Source: an uncultured beta proteobacterium (GTDB lineage: Bacteria; Pseudomonadota; Gammaproteobacteria; Burkholderiales; SG8-39). From it: a stretch of DNA of 64,000 bases. Positions 1 through 10,185 of the stretch are shown here, in pieces (the stretch's first letter is position 1; every line of letters starts with the position of its first letter). Below the pieces are notes generated by a model. The model was not told the DNA's origin. It saw only the letters and a program-made list of their open reading frames with translations, and did not search any database. A program made the translations under genes and the position numbers. Where the stretch lies: the NCBI GenBank assembly GCA_903859155.1, contig CAIOLO010000019.1, forward strand, positions 1 through 64,000. The letters run 5' to 3'.

Positions 1-20
1 GCATTTAACAACGGCTGAAT

Positions 21-1946
21 GTGAAATCGCCTTTCGCCCAATGGCTATTGCTCGTAGCCGTTTTGCTGCTCGTTGGCAGTGGAATGGGCGCACATCTTTA
101 CTCCGATCACAGGACCATCGACGCCGAGGAACGCGTGCGTCTGGAAAGCTATGGCAAGATCGTCGATGATAACCTCAGCCACCAACTGCGCTCGACAAGT
201 AATGTACTGAAGTCGATTCGCAGCGAGTTGCCCTACCTGGCCGCGCAAAAGGAGGGCGTCGCTTTTGTCAATCGCCGTCTTAAATCAATGAGCGACGTCA
301 TGCCGGGGGTGCGCACCCTGCTCGTACTTGACGCAACAGGCACGGTGAGCGCCAGCAATCGTGAGGAACTCATCGGGCAGAACTTCCGCGAGCGGGAGTA
401 TTTCCGCATTGCCCATGAGGGCGGCAACGCGGCTACGCTTTATGTTTCGCCACCATTCAAGACAGCGCTCGGAGTCTTTGCCGTCACCTTGGCGATGGTG
501 ATCACAGATGAGCGGGGGGCGTTTTCCGGAATTGTCACGGCGACCCTGGATCCGGAGTATTTCAGCACGCTGCTGGACTCTATACTCTACGCACCGGACG
601 CGCGAGCATCCATCATTCATAGCGATGGGACGGTTTTCGTGAGTTCGCCGCACCTGCCCGGGGTGGATGGCATGACTCTCGCAAAACCCGGCACTTTCTT
701 TATCCGTCATCAAGAAAGTGGTCAGCGATCCAGTTTATTCACCGGTACCGTCTACGCAACCGGCGATGAGCGCATGATGCATCAGAGGACAGGAGAGAAA
801 AATGGCCTCGCTTTGGACAGACCTTTTGTATTTGCGGTGAGCCGTGATCTGACGATGATTTTTGCAGATTGGCACCGTGATACCTACGCCCAGGCGGGAG
901 GATTTGGGCTGTTGGTCCTGATTGCAAGCTCGGGACTGTATTTATATCAAAAGCGGCAGCGCGCTTACGACCGTCTTTTGGCGATCCAGGAGGCGGAGCG
1001 CAAACAAGCCGACGAAGCCTTGCGAAAAAGCGAGGCCCGCTTCCGCCAGACCTTCGAGCGCAATGATTCGGTAATGCTGCTGATTGATCCTCGCTCCGGT
1101 GAAATCTCCGACGCCAACGCCGCGGCAGCCCAATTCTATGGTTATTCCATCGAACTGCTCAAGACAATGAGGATCCAACAGGTCAACATGCTCTCGCCAG
1201 ACGAAGTCGCCGATTCGTATGCTCAGATGGCGCGCCGTGAGCGCAACTTTTTCATCTTTCCGCACCGCCTTGCCGATGGAAGCGTGCGCACAGTCGAAGT
1301 GCGCTCATCGCCTATCGAGGTGGGGAATAGCTGCCTGCTGTTTTCCATCATTCACGACATCACAGAACGCAAACAGATGGAAGAACGGATTCGCGACCTG
1401 GCGTTCTTTGATCCGCTCACCCAACTGCCCAATCGCCGGCTGCTCAATGACCGCCTGAACCAGACCATGGCCGCAAACAAGCGCAGCGGCAGCTATGGCG
1501 CTCTGATGTTTCTCGACCTGGACAATTTCAAGCCGCTGAACGATGCCCACGGTCATGAAATCGGCGACTTGCTGCTGATGGAGGTATCGAACCGCCTCAA
1601 AGGCTGCGTACGCGATATGGATACCGTGGCGCGCTTCGGCGGCGATGAGTTTGTGGTGATGATCAGCGAACTGGTTGCGGACAAATCGGAGTCCGCAAGC
1701 CAAGGGGGGGTCATCGCTGAGAAGATCCGCGCGTCACTCGCCAAGCCGTATGTGCTTGAGGTTCGGCAGGAGGAAACAGCGAAAACGACAGTGGAGCATC
1801 ATTGCACGGCGAGCATCGGCATATCCTTGTTCAGCAAGAATGACAGCTGCCAGGAGGATGTTCTCAAGCGGGCGGACGCGGCGATGTATCAGGCGAAGGA
1901 GGCGGGACGCAATTTGATCCGGTTTTATGATGTTGCAGATGCGTGA
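21..1946 (+). CDS. Membrane sensor diguanylate cyclase (N-terminal TM/Cache-like region, PAS, GGDEF)
   Basis: 641 aa; hydrophobic N-terminus; PAS-like segment; RDMD-TVARF-GGDEF, i.e. I-site RxxD five residues before an intact GGDEF. GTG start. Confidence 0.9.
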   Translation: MKSPFAQWLLLVAVLLLVGSGMGAHLYSDHRTIDAEERVRLESYGKIVDDNLSHQLRSTSNVLKSIRSELPYLAAQKEGVAFVNRRLKSMSDVMPGVRTLLVLDATGTVSASNREELIGQNFREREYFRIAHEGGNAATLYVSPPFKTALGVFAVTLAMVITDERGAFSGIVTATLDPEYFSTLLDSILYAPDARASIIHSDGTVFVSSPHLPGVDGMTLAKPGTFFIRHQESGQRSSLFTGTVYATGDERMMHQRTGEKNGLALDRPFVFAVSRDLTMIFADWHRDTYAQAGGFGLLVLIASSGLYLYQKRQRAYDRLLAIQEAERKQADEALRKSEARFRQTFERNDSVMLLIDPRSGEISDANAAAAQFYGYSIELLKTMRIQQVNMLSPDEVADSYAQMARRERNFFIFPHRLADGSVRTVEVRSSPIEVGNSCLLFSIIHDITERKQMEERIRDLAFFDPLTQLPNRRLLNDRLNQTMAANKRSGSYGALMFLDLDNFKPLNDAHGHEIGDLLLMEVSNRLKGCVRDMDTVARFGGDEFVVMISELVADKSESASQGGVIAEKIRASLAKPYVLEVRQEETAKTTVEHHCTASIGISLFSKNDSCQEDVLKRADAAMYQAKEAGRNLIRFYDVADA

Positions 1947-2074
1947 ATGTCTGCTGCCGCCGCGAGCGGTCACGCGGTCACCGCAAACGTCGGTGACCGC
2001 TCCGGGTTGAAAGCGCCCCTCGCGCCGTCTTGCGGCCCGACGCATTTCTCCCGCATCACGACATCATAGCGGCG

Positions 2075-3028
2075 CTACTGCACGCGGGTGCCGGCCAGTT
2101 TGGCGAGCGTTGCGCCGTCCTTGCGATCGACGGCGAGGAATTTTGCAAATTCTTCGGGGGAATTGCCAATGGGTACATAGCCAAAGGGCACCAGCACCGA
2201 GGTATTGAATTCCGGAGTTTTGATCACCGCCTGCAATTCGCTGCTCAATTTCTGAATGGCATCCCTGGGCACGCCGGCGGGCATGAATACGCCCAGCCAA
2301 CTGCGAAAGCCGAACTGCGGCAGGCCGGCTTCAGCGAAGGTCGGGATACCGGGCAGCAGTTGATGCCGGTCGGGCATCGCCAGTGCGCGGATTTTGCCGG
2401 CTTTGATCTGTGCTGCCAGGCCGGCATTGCCTGCGGCCAGGTACATCACGTGGATGTCGCCGCTGAAAAACGCCTGCATCCCCGTGGGGCCGCCCTTGAA
2501 GGGGATGAAGGTCATATTCAGCCCGGTCTCGTTCATGATCCATTGCATGATGGCCTGCGCCGTGGCGAATGCGGTGTAGTTGAGCTTGCCCGGATTCTGC
2601 TTCGAATATTCGATCAGGCCCTTGAGACTGTCGATTTTCAGCGAGGGATGCACAACGATGACATTGGCCAGCCATACCAGTTGCGTGACCGGCTCCAGAT
2701 CGCGCGCCGGATCGAAGTCCAGTTTCTCCTGAAAGGGCACGATGGAAATCATGTCGCGCGGAACGATGCAGGCGGTATAGCCATCGGGCCGTGCCTTGGC
2801 ACAGGCACTCACGCCGATGGTGCCGCCCGCGCCGGGCCGCGTCTCGACGATGAAGGGCGGATTGCCGCGTTCCTGAAACGGCCTGCCAATGGCGCGGCCG
2901 AACAGTTCCGTCGGCCCGCCGGTTTCCTGGTTGATGATGAGCGTGATGGGGCGCGCAGGATAGGGCTGCGCATGCAGTGCCGGCACCAGAGAGAGCAGGG
3001 CAATAGCCAGGGTCAGTGTGTTTCGCAT
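2075..3028 (-). CDS. Tripartite tricarboxylate transporter substrate-binding protein (TctC/Bug family)
   Basis: MRNTLTLAIALLSLVPALHAQPYPARPITLIIN signal peptide plus Bug fold motifs; start chosen inside the longer 2075..3475 ORF; AAGGAAC upstream of ATG. Confidence 0.88.
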   Translation of the reverse strand: MRNTLTLAIALLSLVPALHAQPYPARPITLIINQETGGPTELFGRAIGRPFQERGNPPFIVETRPGAGGTIGVSACAKARPDGYTACIVPRDMISIVPFQEKLDFDPARDLEPVTQLVWLANVIVVHPSLKIDSLKGLIEYSKQNPGKLNYTAFATAQAIMQWIMNETGLNMTFIPFKGGPTGMQAFFSGDIHVMYLAAGNAGLAAQIKAGKIRALAMPDRHQLLPGIPTFAEAGLPQFGFRSWLGVFMPAGVPRDAIQKLSSELQAVIKTPEFNTSVLVPFGYVPIGNSPEEFAKFLAVDRKDGATLAKLAGTRVQ

Positions 3029-3039
3029 GCTTTGTTCCT

Positions 3040-4947
3040 TCAGGTCCAGTGGATAACGTGGCGGACGGTATAGCTTTTCATGCTGTCCGCGATGCTGCGC
3101 TCGAGCTCGGCGCGTGTTGCCGTATCGTCCGCCGTGTCGCCCGCGATGCTGACGGTGATTACGGTGGCTTGCGATGGGTCGGCCCCGGCCCTCACCGAAA
3201 ACCTCTTTCCCGCGCCGAGCACCGCGGCAAAAACCTCCGTGAACGCCCGCTCGGCCGCATCGTAACGCAGCTTCGGCTTGTCGGGCTTTTCCACATCGGT
3301 GAGCGGCATGGCCTCGAGGATGATGACCTCCTTGGGGGCCGCCGGCCGTTCGGGCACATGCTGGGCGGCGAATGCCGCCAGTTCCGCCGCCGTGGCCTTC
3401 GCGCCTTTGACCAGTTGCACGTACGCGATCGGCAATTCGCCGGCGTAGGCATCGGGCCGGGACACCGCCGCGCACAGCAGCACTTCGGGGTGCTTGAGCA
3501 GCGCATTCTCGATGCCGCCGGGCTCGATATTGTGGCCGCTGCGGATGATGAGATCCTTGGCGCGCCCGGTGATCCAGAGGTAGCCCTCGGCATCGAACCG
3601 GCCCAGGTCGCCGGATTTGAAGTAGCCATCGCGCGTGAACACGCCCATGTTCTGCCCGGCATTGACGTAGCCCGGCGTGACTCCGGGCCCTTTCACCGCC
3701 ACCACACCGGCTTCACCGCTGCTGCACTCGCGCTCGATTTCGCCGTCGCCGCCTATCACCACGGTCTTCACGCTCGTATAGGGAAAACGCAGCCCCACCG
3801 AGCCGTAACGCGGTTCGCCGTCGCGCGGCGCGGTGCAGACGTTCTGCGTGTATTCGGTGGCGCCGTAGGTGAGCAGGGTGCGGATGCCGATGACGCGCTC
3901 GAACTCTTTGGCAATCTCGACCGGCATGGCCGCCGAGCCCGCGGTGCCGTGCGGGCCCAGGCTGCTGATGTCCTCGCCCCTTGGCGGATTCTTCGCCAGC
4001 ATCGCCAGCATGGTGGGCACGCCGCCGAAATGGGTGATGCGGTATTTCTCCACCAGCTTCCAGTGATTGGTGATGAAGTTCTGGCCGCGCGCGCCCTGCG
4101 GGCCGGGGGAAACCAGGGTGACCCCCCAGGCCGTCGACAGAATGCCGCGGCCGAAAAAGCCGGCGATGTGGAAGTGGGGGTTGGCGATGAACAGCGAATC
4201 GCCCGAGAGCAAGCCGCTGACAACGGCATTGGACCAGCATTTGAAACTGAAGTTACGGTGGGTGAGTTTGACCAGCTTGGGCGAGCCGGTGGTGCCGCCC
4301 GAATGCACGTAGCCGGCCAGATCATCGGGGCCGATGTCGCGCTCGAACAGCAGCCGCTCGCCCGGTTGCGCCGCGCACAGATCATCGAAATCGGATTCCG
4401 CGATCTTCGCGCCGCCTGCCATCTGCACCGTCATGACGCGCACCCCGGCGGGCAGTTGAGCGCGGATGGACTGGATGTTTTCCCAGATGTTGTAGCCGGG
4501 CGTGGGCCCCGGCACCACCAGCACTTTGGTGCCGGCATTGCGCACCAGATCCAGGATCTGCGCGGGCATCAGCATCCAGTTGACCGAACAGGCCACGCCG
4601 GTGGCGATGGCGCCGAACTGGGCGTAATAAAGCTGCGGCACGGTGGGCAGCACAAACAGCACGGCATCCCTGGCGCGCACCCCCGATTCGTAAAACAGGT
4701 TCGCCGCCTGGTTGGAGCGGTGGCGCAGCTCTCCATAGGTGACCGACTCCGGGGTCTCTTCCGGATCGGCGTTCTGCAGGAAATGGATGGCGACTTTTTG
4801 CGGGTCCCGGTCCCAGCCGCGGCGGATCCAGTCATTGACGTTCCAGGAAAAGATATGCGATTCGAGCGGCGGCTGTTCCAGCGCTTCGATGTCCGCGAGT
4901 GTGTGGATGGGGGGATGCGAGGTCGGGAGGGGAGGCCAGGAGTGCAT
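3040..4947 (-). CDS. AMP-dependent acyl-CoA synthetase/ligase
   Basis: 635 aa; SGGTTGSPKLVKLTH AMP-binding motif, LLTYGATEYTQN, YFKSGDLGRFDAEGYLWITGRAKDLIIRSGHNIEP. Confidence 0.92.
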   Translation of the reverse strand: MHSWPPLPTSHPPIHTLADIEALEQPPLESHIFSWNVNDWIRRGWDRDPQKVAIHFLQNADPEETPESVTYGELRHRSNQAANLFYESGVRARDAVLFVLPTVPQLYYAQFGAIATGVACSVNWMLMPAQILDLVRNAGTKVLVVPGPTPGYNIWENIQSIRAQLPAGVRVMTVQMAGGAKIAESDFDDLCAAQPGERLLFERDIGPDDLAGYVHSGGTTGSPKLVKLTHRNFSFKCWSNAVVSGLLSGDSLFIANPHFHIAGFFGRGILSTAWGVTLVSPGPQGARGQNFITNHWKLVEKYRITHFGGVPTMLAMLAKNPPRGEDISSLGPHGTAGSAAMPVEIAKEFERVIGIRTLLTYGATEYTQNVCTAPRDGEPRYGSVGLRFPYTSVKTVVIGGDGEIERECSSGEAGVVAVKGPGVTPGYVNAGQNMGVFTRDGYFKSGDLGRFDAEGYLWITGRAKDLIIRSGHNIEPGGIENALLKHPEVLLCAAVSRPDAYAGELPIAYVQLVKGAKATAAELAAFAAQHVPERPAAPKEVIILEAMPLTDVEKPDKPKLRYDAAERAFTEVFAAVLGAGKRFSVRAGADPSQATVITVSIAGDTADDTATRAELERSIADSMKSYTVRHVIHWT

Positions 4948-5020
4948 CTAAATTTCCGTAAATTTAAAAAAATTATCTAATACCTGCGTACATTAATTAA
5001 CCAATTCAATATCAAAAGTG

Positions 5021-5797
5021 TTATTGCACATACCAGCCGGGCTTGCGCTTTTCGATGAAGCTCGTGCGGCCCTCGGCGGCTTCTTCACTGTCCATGGCGC
5101 CGGCGAAAAGCGGTGCCATCTCGGCAAGCACGTGGGCGGGCAGGGATTCCTTTCCCAGGCGCGCGGCCAGCAGTTTGGTCTTGCCCGCGGCGATCGGCGC
5201 CGAGAGCAGGATTTCGTCGATCTGCGCCGCCAGTGCGCTGTCCACCTGCGCCGGTTCGCACACCTGATGCGCCAGCCCGTTGCGCAAGGCCTCCTCGGCG
5301 CCGAACTTCTGCCCGGTCATCCCAAGGCGCCGGAACGCGCGCAGGCCCACCGCGCGGATGAACACCGGCGCCGAAACCGGTCCCGGCGGAAAGCCCAGCC
5401 GCGCCTCCGGAATCGCAAACACCGCGTCGGTTGCCGCGATCAGGATGTCGCAGCACGAGGCCAGCGCCAGCGCGCCACCGGCGCACACGCCGCGCACCAG
5501 CGCCAGCGTCGGCTTGGGCGTCGTATTGACCACATCGCAGATATCGAACACCGAAGGCACCGGCACGGGATTCTTGCGCTGCTCGGCATGCCAGCGCACA
5601 TCCGCCCCGGCCGAGAAATGCTCACCCGCGCCGCGCAGCACGATGGCGCGGACTTTCGGATCAGCGCCCAGCGTTTTGCAGTGATGCGCAATGCCGTCGA
5701 GCACCTCCTGGTCGTAGGCGTTGCGGCGCTCGGGGAAGTTGAAGGTGAGGGTGGCGATGCCGCGGGGGGAGAGGGTGAAGAGCAGTTTGGTAGTCAT
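5021..5797 (-). CDS. Enoyl-CoA hydratase/isomerase family protein
   Basis: MTTKLLFTLSPRGIATLTFNFPERRNAYDQ..., RGAGEHFSAGADVRW, crotonase fold; start trimmed from the longer ORF. Confidence 0.88.
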   Translation of the reverse strand: MTTKLLFTLSPRGIATLTFNFPERRNAYDQEVLDGIAHHCKTLGADPKVRAIVLRGAGEHFSAGADVRWHAEQRKNPVPVPSVFDICDVVNTTPKPTLALVRGVCAGGALALASCCDILIAATDAVFAIPEARLGFPPGPVSAPVFIRAVGLRAFRRLGMTGQKFGAEEALRNGLAHQVCEPAQVDSALAAQIDEILLSAPIAAGKTKLLAARLGKESLPAHVLAEMAPLFAGAMDSEEAAEGRTSFIEKRKPGWYVQ

Positions 5798-6090
5798 TGA
5801 AAGTCCCGATGATTGTTTTCCGGCAGCGGGATTATGAACGGAACAAGCAAAGGGCATTAACCGCTGTGCAATGGCACTGTGCCCAGCAGGGAGGGGTGAT
5901 TTTCGTCTACGGAATTTTGTATGTTTGACTATCGCGAGTTTGAGCCCCGCCAGGCCATGATAATCGGGTGCTGATGCGAGGTCTTTACTTTTAAACCTGC
6001 GAAATCGTGTTCCCGACCCGCTACCGCCGCCCGCGCCCACGCTGCCCGGCCGGCGGCTTCCGCCCGGAGCGGCCGTTCATGCGCAATCGA

Positions 6091-6486
6091 CTAGGCGGAT
6101 AGACGCACGCCCCGATTCGCCTGGGTAAGCGACTTGACGCGATCCAGCAAGAGCGCCGGACTGAAGGGCTTGGTGATGTATTCATCCGCGCCTCGGCTAA
6201 TGCCCAGATCGTAGTCCGCCTCCTGCCCTCGAGCCGTGACCAGGATGACTGAAGTAGCTTGCAGATCGGGGTCGGCGCGGACCGCATCGAGCACCTGCAG
6301 CCCGTCCATCTCGCCCGGCAAGACGATGTCGAGCAACACCAGGCACGGCCGGTCGCGACGGATGATCTCCAGCGCCGTTACCGCCGCCTCGGCTTCGAGG
6401 ACATTGTAGGCCTGGCTAGTGGTGATACGGATCAGTTTTCGTATATCGATCTGGTCTTCGACGATAAGAATTGTTTTGCGGTCCAT
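6091..6486 (-). CDS. Single-domain response regulator (REC)
   Basis: MDRKTILIVEDQIDIRKLI...LVLLDIVLPGEMDGLQVL...ILVTARG...GADEYITKPFSP; canonical DD/D/T/K pattern. Confidence 0.9.
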   Translation of the reverse strand: MDRKTILIVEDQIDIRKLIRITTSQAYNVLEAEAAVTALEIIRRDRPCLVLLDIVLPGEMDGLQVLDAVRADPDLQATSVILVTARGQEADYDLGISRGADEYITKPFSPALLLDRVKSLTQANRGVRLSA

Positions 6487-6675
6487 CTCGATCGTCCTAT
6501 TTTGCGCGCACGGCAAGACCTGCCGCGCACTGGCCCGCACTATCTCCGGCTTGAAGAGTTGTGCTGATGCATCCTCCCATCGCCCAATGAACAGGCGCTT
6601 TGCGGCAGCTCATTTTGAGTGGAACCTTTGTCACAGAATATACGCGGCAAGGGTCGCAGTGCAAGAAAGAAACTA

Positions 6676-6918
6676 TTAAGATTTATTGCTTTTGATTGAG
6701 GGATTGGAGCCCTTGCGGCTGGAGGTGAAAAGTGGTTTTCCCAGAGGGCCCGAGAACTGCGCGGGCATGGCCCCCGCAAGTGCGCCCGCTTCGTCGCGCT
6801 GCTGCTGCGGAGGACTCTCGGCAAGCACCGACAGTCCCGCTCGAATGCGAAACCAGAAACGCGACCCGCCTGCGGCTTTGCTCTCGACGCCGGCCTCGCC
6901 CCCCATCAAGCGGGCAGG
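6676..6918 (-). pseudogene. C-terminal remnant of a sensor histidine kinase (end of HATPase domain)
   Basis: In-frame PARLMGGEAGVESKAAGGSRFWFRIRAGL resembles the histidine kinase G2-box (LMGGxIGVESxxGxGSxFWFxI); the N-terminal domains are absent upstream, where the divergent tctC starts. Confidence 0.55.
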
Positions 6919-6957
6919 TGCACTACTATGCGGCAGGATTTTTATTTGGAGAAATAC

Positions 6958-7953
6958 ATGCGGTACGGTTTGACACCGGCAAGACTTGCGCGGGCCTGCG
7001 TCGCGGCCATTGCATTGAGTGTTTTGGGCGGCGGTGCGCTGGCTGCCGAACCCTATCCGGCGGGTCCGGTAAGGGTAATCGTTTCACTTCCAGCTTCAGG
7101 TGTGGCCGACACGCTGGCGCGCATCATGGCGCAGCGCCTGTCAGAGACCTGGGCCCAGCCGGTGGTCGTCGAGCCCCGCCCGGGTGGCAATCAGATCATC
7201 GGAGTGCAGCTGGTAACGAAGGCGCGTCCCGATGGCTACACTTTGCTGGTGGCCGCGGATGCCGCCGTTGTCACCAATCCGCATTTCTACGACAAGCTCC
7301 CGTACGACCCGGTCAAGGATCTCACTCCCCTGATCGTGCTTGGGCAACTCACGCCGATGCTGGCGGTCAATCCCGCGCTCCCCGTGAGCAATGTGCGGGA
7401 GTTGGTTGCGCTGGCGAAGTCGCAGCCCGGCGTGCTCAATTACGGGTCCTTCGGCAAAGGCACCTTCTCTCATTTAAGCACCGAAGACTTCAAGAGCAGG
7501 ACCGGCACCAATATCGTCGAGATTCCCTATGCCGGAGGGGCGCCAGCCGTCACGGCTTTGGTCAGTGGACAGGTATCGATGCTGTTGGTGAATTACAGCA
7601 GCATCCAGGCTCATGAGAAGGCGGGCAAAGTCAGGATCATCGGCGCGGCCGGCCCCAAGAGGGCTGTCATGCGGCCGGAGTTGGCGACTGTAGCGGAGTC
7701 GGGCGTGCCGGGCTTCGCCACGGGCGCCTGGTTCGGGTTGTTCGGCCCCGCCAACATGCCGCCGGCACTGGTGGCAAAGCTGCACGCGGACGTGTCTAAA
7801 GGATTGGATTCACCGCAAACACGGCAGTTTTTCGAGCAAAACAGCTTTGAGCGGGTGGAGCGATCACCGCAGGAGTTTGCCCACCTGATACAGGACGATC
7901 TCAAGCATTGGGGCGGGCTGATCAAGATGCTGGGTGTAAAGCTCGATCAATAG
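6958..7953 (+). CDS. TctC/Bug family substrate-binding protein
   Basis: MRYGLTPARLARACVAAIALSVLGGGALAAEPYPAGPVRVIVSLPASG; ARPDGYTLLVAAD; AESGVPGF. Confidence 0.9.
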   Translation: MRYGLTPARLARACVAAIALSVLGGGALAAEPYPAGPVRVIVSLPASGVADTLARIMAQRLSETWAQPVVVEPRPGGNQIIGVQLVTKARPDGYTLLVAADAAVVTNPHFYDKLPYDPVKDLTPLIVLGQLTPMLAVNPALPVSNVRELVALAKSQPGVLNYGSFGKGTFSHLSTEDFKSRTGTNIVEIPYAGGAPAVTALVSGQVSMLLVNYSSIQAHEKAGKVRIIGAAGPKRAVMRPELATVAESGVPGFATGAWFGLFGPANMPPALVAKLHADVSKGLDSPQTRQFFEQNSFERVERSPQEFAHLIQDDLKHWGGLIKMLGVKLDQ

Positions 7954-8063
7954 GTTTGCTTTTGTGCGTGGCGGCGGAGATTCGCTCCGCTGCCAGCGAG
8001 ATGTGCGCGACGAGCATGCGCTTCCGAGCGCCGGGCCTGTCTTCACATTCAGCTCCCCGGCGC

Positions 8064-8834
8064 TTATTTGAACCAGCCGGGCCTGCGCTTTTCGCGGAAA
8101 CTCGCCTTGCCTTCGCGCGCTTCGTCGGAATTCTGCGAAGCCGCAAATTCCGACTGGATGCGCTCGATCAGCTCGGGCGTGAGCGCGTTGCCGGCGAGCA
8201 GCGCGGAGGTCGCCTTGACCGCGCGCGTGGCCAGCGGGCCGGAGAGCATCAGCTCATTGAGCACACGCTGCAGGCCGTCCTCGAGTTTTTCCGGATCGCA
8301 AAGCGTCTGCACGAAACCCATGCGCTGCGCCTCCTCGGCGCCGAAGCGCTCGCCGGTCTGCGCGTAGCGGCGGAAGTTGTTCGCGCCGATCGCGCGCTGG
8401 AAATAGACACTCAGCGTTCCCGAAGTCATGCCCAGGCGCGCCTCGGGAATGGAGAAAAAGGCGCTGCGCGCGGCGAGCACCATGTCGCAGCAGGCGGCGA
8501 TCGCCATGCCGCCGCCGACGCAGCCACCCTGGATGAGGGCGATGGTCGGGGCCGGGCAGGTGTCGATGAGTTCGCAGATCTCGAAACTGTTGCGCACCTT
8601 CCCCGATGCCGGCACCGCGGAGGGTTCGCCGATCGCCGCACCTGCGGAAAAATGCCTGCCGGCCCCGCGCAGCACGATGGCGCGCACCTGCGGATCGCCA
8701 CCCCATTTTTCAATGTGATCGGCGAGCTCGTTGAACATGCCCATGGTGTAGCTGTTGGCCTTGTCCGGGCGGTTGATGGTCAGCGTGGCGATGCCGCGCT
8801 CGTCGATGCCGGCAAGAATGGATGGCTCGCTCAT
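8064..8834 (-). CDS. Enoyl-CoA hydratase/isomerase family protein
   Basis: MSEPSILAGIDERGIATLTINRPDKANSYT..., RGAGRHFSAGAAIGE; start trimmed (the ORF extension lies in the repeat). Confidence 0.88.
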   Translation of the reverse strand: MSEPSILAGIDERGIATLTINRPDKANSYTMGMFNELADHIEKWGGDPQVRAIVLRGAGRHFSAGAAIGEPSAVPASGKVRNSFEICELIDTCPAPTIALIQGGCVGGGMAIAACCDMVLAARSAFFSIPEARLGMTSGTLSVYFQRAIGANNFRRYAQTGERFGAEEAQRMGFVQTLCDPEKLEDGLQRVLNELMLSGPLATRAVKATSALLAGNALTPELIERIQSEFAASQNSDEAREGKASFREKRRPGWFK

Positions 8835-8835
8835 A

Positions 8836-8990
8836 AGGACCACCGCGCGGCCAAAAGCTCGCCGCGCTGCTTCCAACAGCCGGCGCGAGATTTAAGCGCC
8901 GGCGGTCTTATCCAGGACCACCGCGCGGCCAGAAGCTCGCCGCGCTGCTTGGAACAGCCGGCGCGAGACTTGTGCGATGGTGATCTCATC
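8836..8990 (-). repeat. Two tandem copies (about 78-bp period) of a ~76-bp quasi-palindromic intergenic repeat
   Basis: aggaccaccgcgcggccaaaagctcgccgcgctgcttccaacagccggcgcgaga (8836) repeated from 8914; reverse complement matches 29108..29256. Confidence 0.85.
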
Positions 8991-10155
8991 AGGGCAGGTC
9001 CAGTACGCGTTTTGAAATGATGTTGCGCTGAATTTCGGTGGTGCCACCGCCCACCACGCTGATGCGCGAGGCGAACAGGTCGCCGGCGATGTCGTGCAGG
9101 TCATTGCCGATCTGCACGCGCTGCAGCGACGGCCCGAGGGCGCCGGAGACCTGCATCACCAGTTCGGCCGCGCGGTGGGACAGGTCGCCGCCGAAAACCT
9201 TCATCACCGGTCCCATCGATTGCGGCGCTTTTCCCGCGGCATGCAGCGCGGCGCCATGGTGGTAGAACGCGGAAAAGGCGAGCAGCTCGATTTCCATATG
9301 GGCCAGTTGCTGCCGGAACAGCGCATCGTCGTAGGCGCCGGACAGGCGCGCCACCTCGCGCGCCTTGTTCAGGCGCAGCGCCGCGGCGCGCGGGCTGCCG
9401 GTGGTGAAGCGCTCGTTGCCAAGGACGATATTGGCCAGCTTCCAGCCGCCGTTGAGCGTGCCCACCAGATTCTCGCGCGGAACTTTCACGTTGTCGAAGA
9501 ATTCCTGCGCGAATTCCGCGTGGCCGGTGAGGCTCTTGATCGGTTGCACCGTGAGGCCCGGTGATTTCATGTCGATGAGCAGCATGCTGATGCCGGCCTG
9601 CCGCGGCCCCTCGGTGTCGGTGCGCACCAGCGCGAACATCCAGTCGGCCCACGGTCCGTTGGTGGTCCACATCTTGTGGCCGTTGACGACGAAATGGTCG
9701 CCCTCGAGAACCGCGCGCGTTTTCAGGCTGGCCAGGTCGGATCCCGCGCCGGTTTCCGAATAACCCTGGCACCAGACCACATCGCCCGAGAGTATTCCCG
9801 GCAGGTGCCGCGCTTGCTGCGCGGGGGTGCCGGCCTGCATGATGATCGGGCCGGCCAGATTCAGTCCGTGCTGGAACGGTGTCGGCGCGCCGGCGCGATT
9901 GATTTCCTCGTAGAGGATGATCTGTTGCTTGAGCGTGGCACCCATGCCGCCGTGCTCGCGCGGCCAGTGCGGGGCGATCCAGCCGCGCTCGAACAACCTG
10001 CGATGCCACGGTTTTATTTCAACCGGATCGACGCGATCGGGGCGGTTGAGCAGGTCGGCCGGGCAGTGGTCGGCGATCCATCCGCGCACCTCGTGCCGGA
10101 ACGCCGCATCTTCGGCGTTGTCGTCGGAGAACAGTGTGGTGTTGTCCCAGTTCAT
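8989..10155 (-). CDS. Acyl-CoA dehydrogenase
   Basis: 388 aa; CQGYSETGAGSDLASLKTRA, WTTNGPWADWMFALVRT, ISVVGGGTTEIQRNIISKRVL. Confidence 0.93.
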   Translation of the reverse strand: MNWDNTTLFSDDNAEDAAFRHEVRGWIADHCPADLLNRPDRVDPVEIKPWHRRLFERGWIAPHWPREHGGMGATLKQQIILYEEINRAGAPTPFQHGLNLAGPIIMQAGTPAQQARHLPGILSGDVVWCQGYSETGAGSDLASLKTRAVLEGDHFVVNGHKMWTTNGPWADWMFALVRTDTEGPRQAGISMLLIDMKSPGLTVQPIKSLTGHAEFAQEFFDNVKVPRENLVGTLNGGWKLANIVLGNERFTTGSPRAAALRLNKAREVARLSGAYDDALFRQQLAHMEIELLAFSAFYHHGAALHAAGKAPQSMGPVMKVFGGDLSHRAAELVMQVSGALGPSLQRVQIGNDLHDIAGDLFASRISVVGGGTTEIQRNIISKRVLDLP

Positions 10156-10185
10156 CGGTACCAGGCCGGATGCATGCGCCGCCTT

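Noticed and set aside
3016-4980. 654-aa plus-strand ORF
   Set aside because: Antisense shadow of the acyl-CoA synthetase; composition (His/Arg/Gly-rich, no motifs) typical of GC-rich non-coding frames.
8836-8990. Repeat pair as part of coding sequence (N-terminal extension MEAARRAFGRAVVL of the enoyl-CoA hydratase)
   Set aside because: The same DNA is intergenic at 29.1 kb in the other orientation; the hydratase starts naturally at MSEPSILAG.
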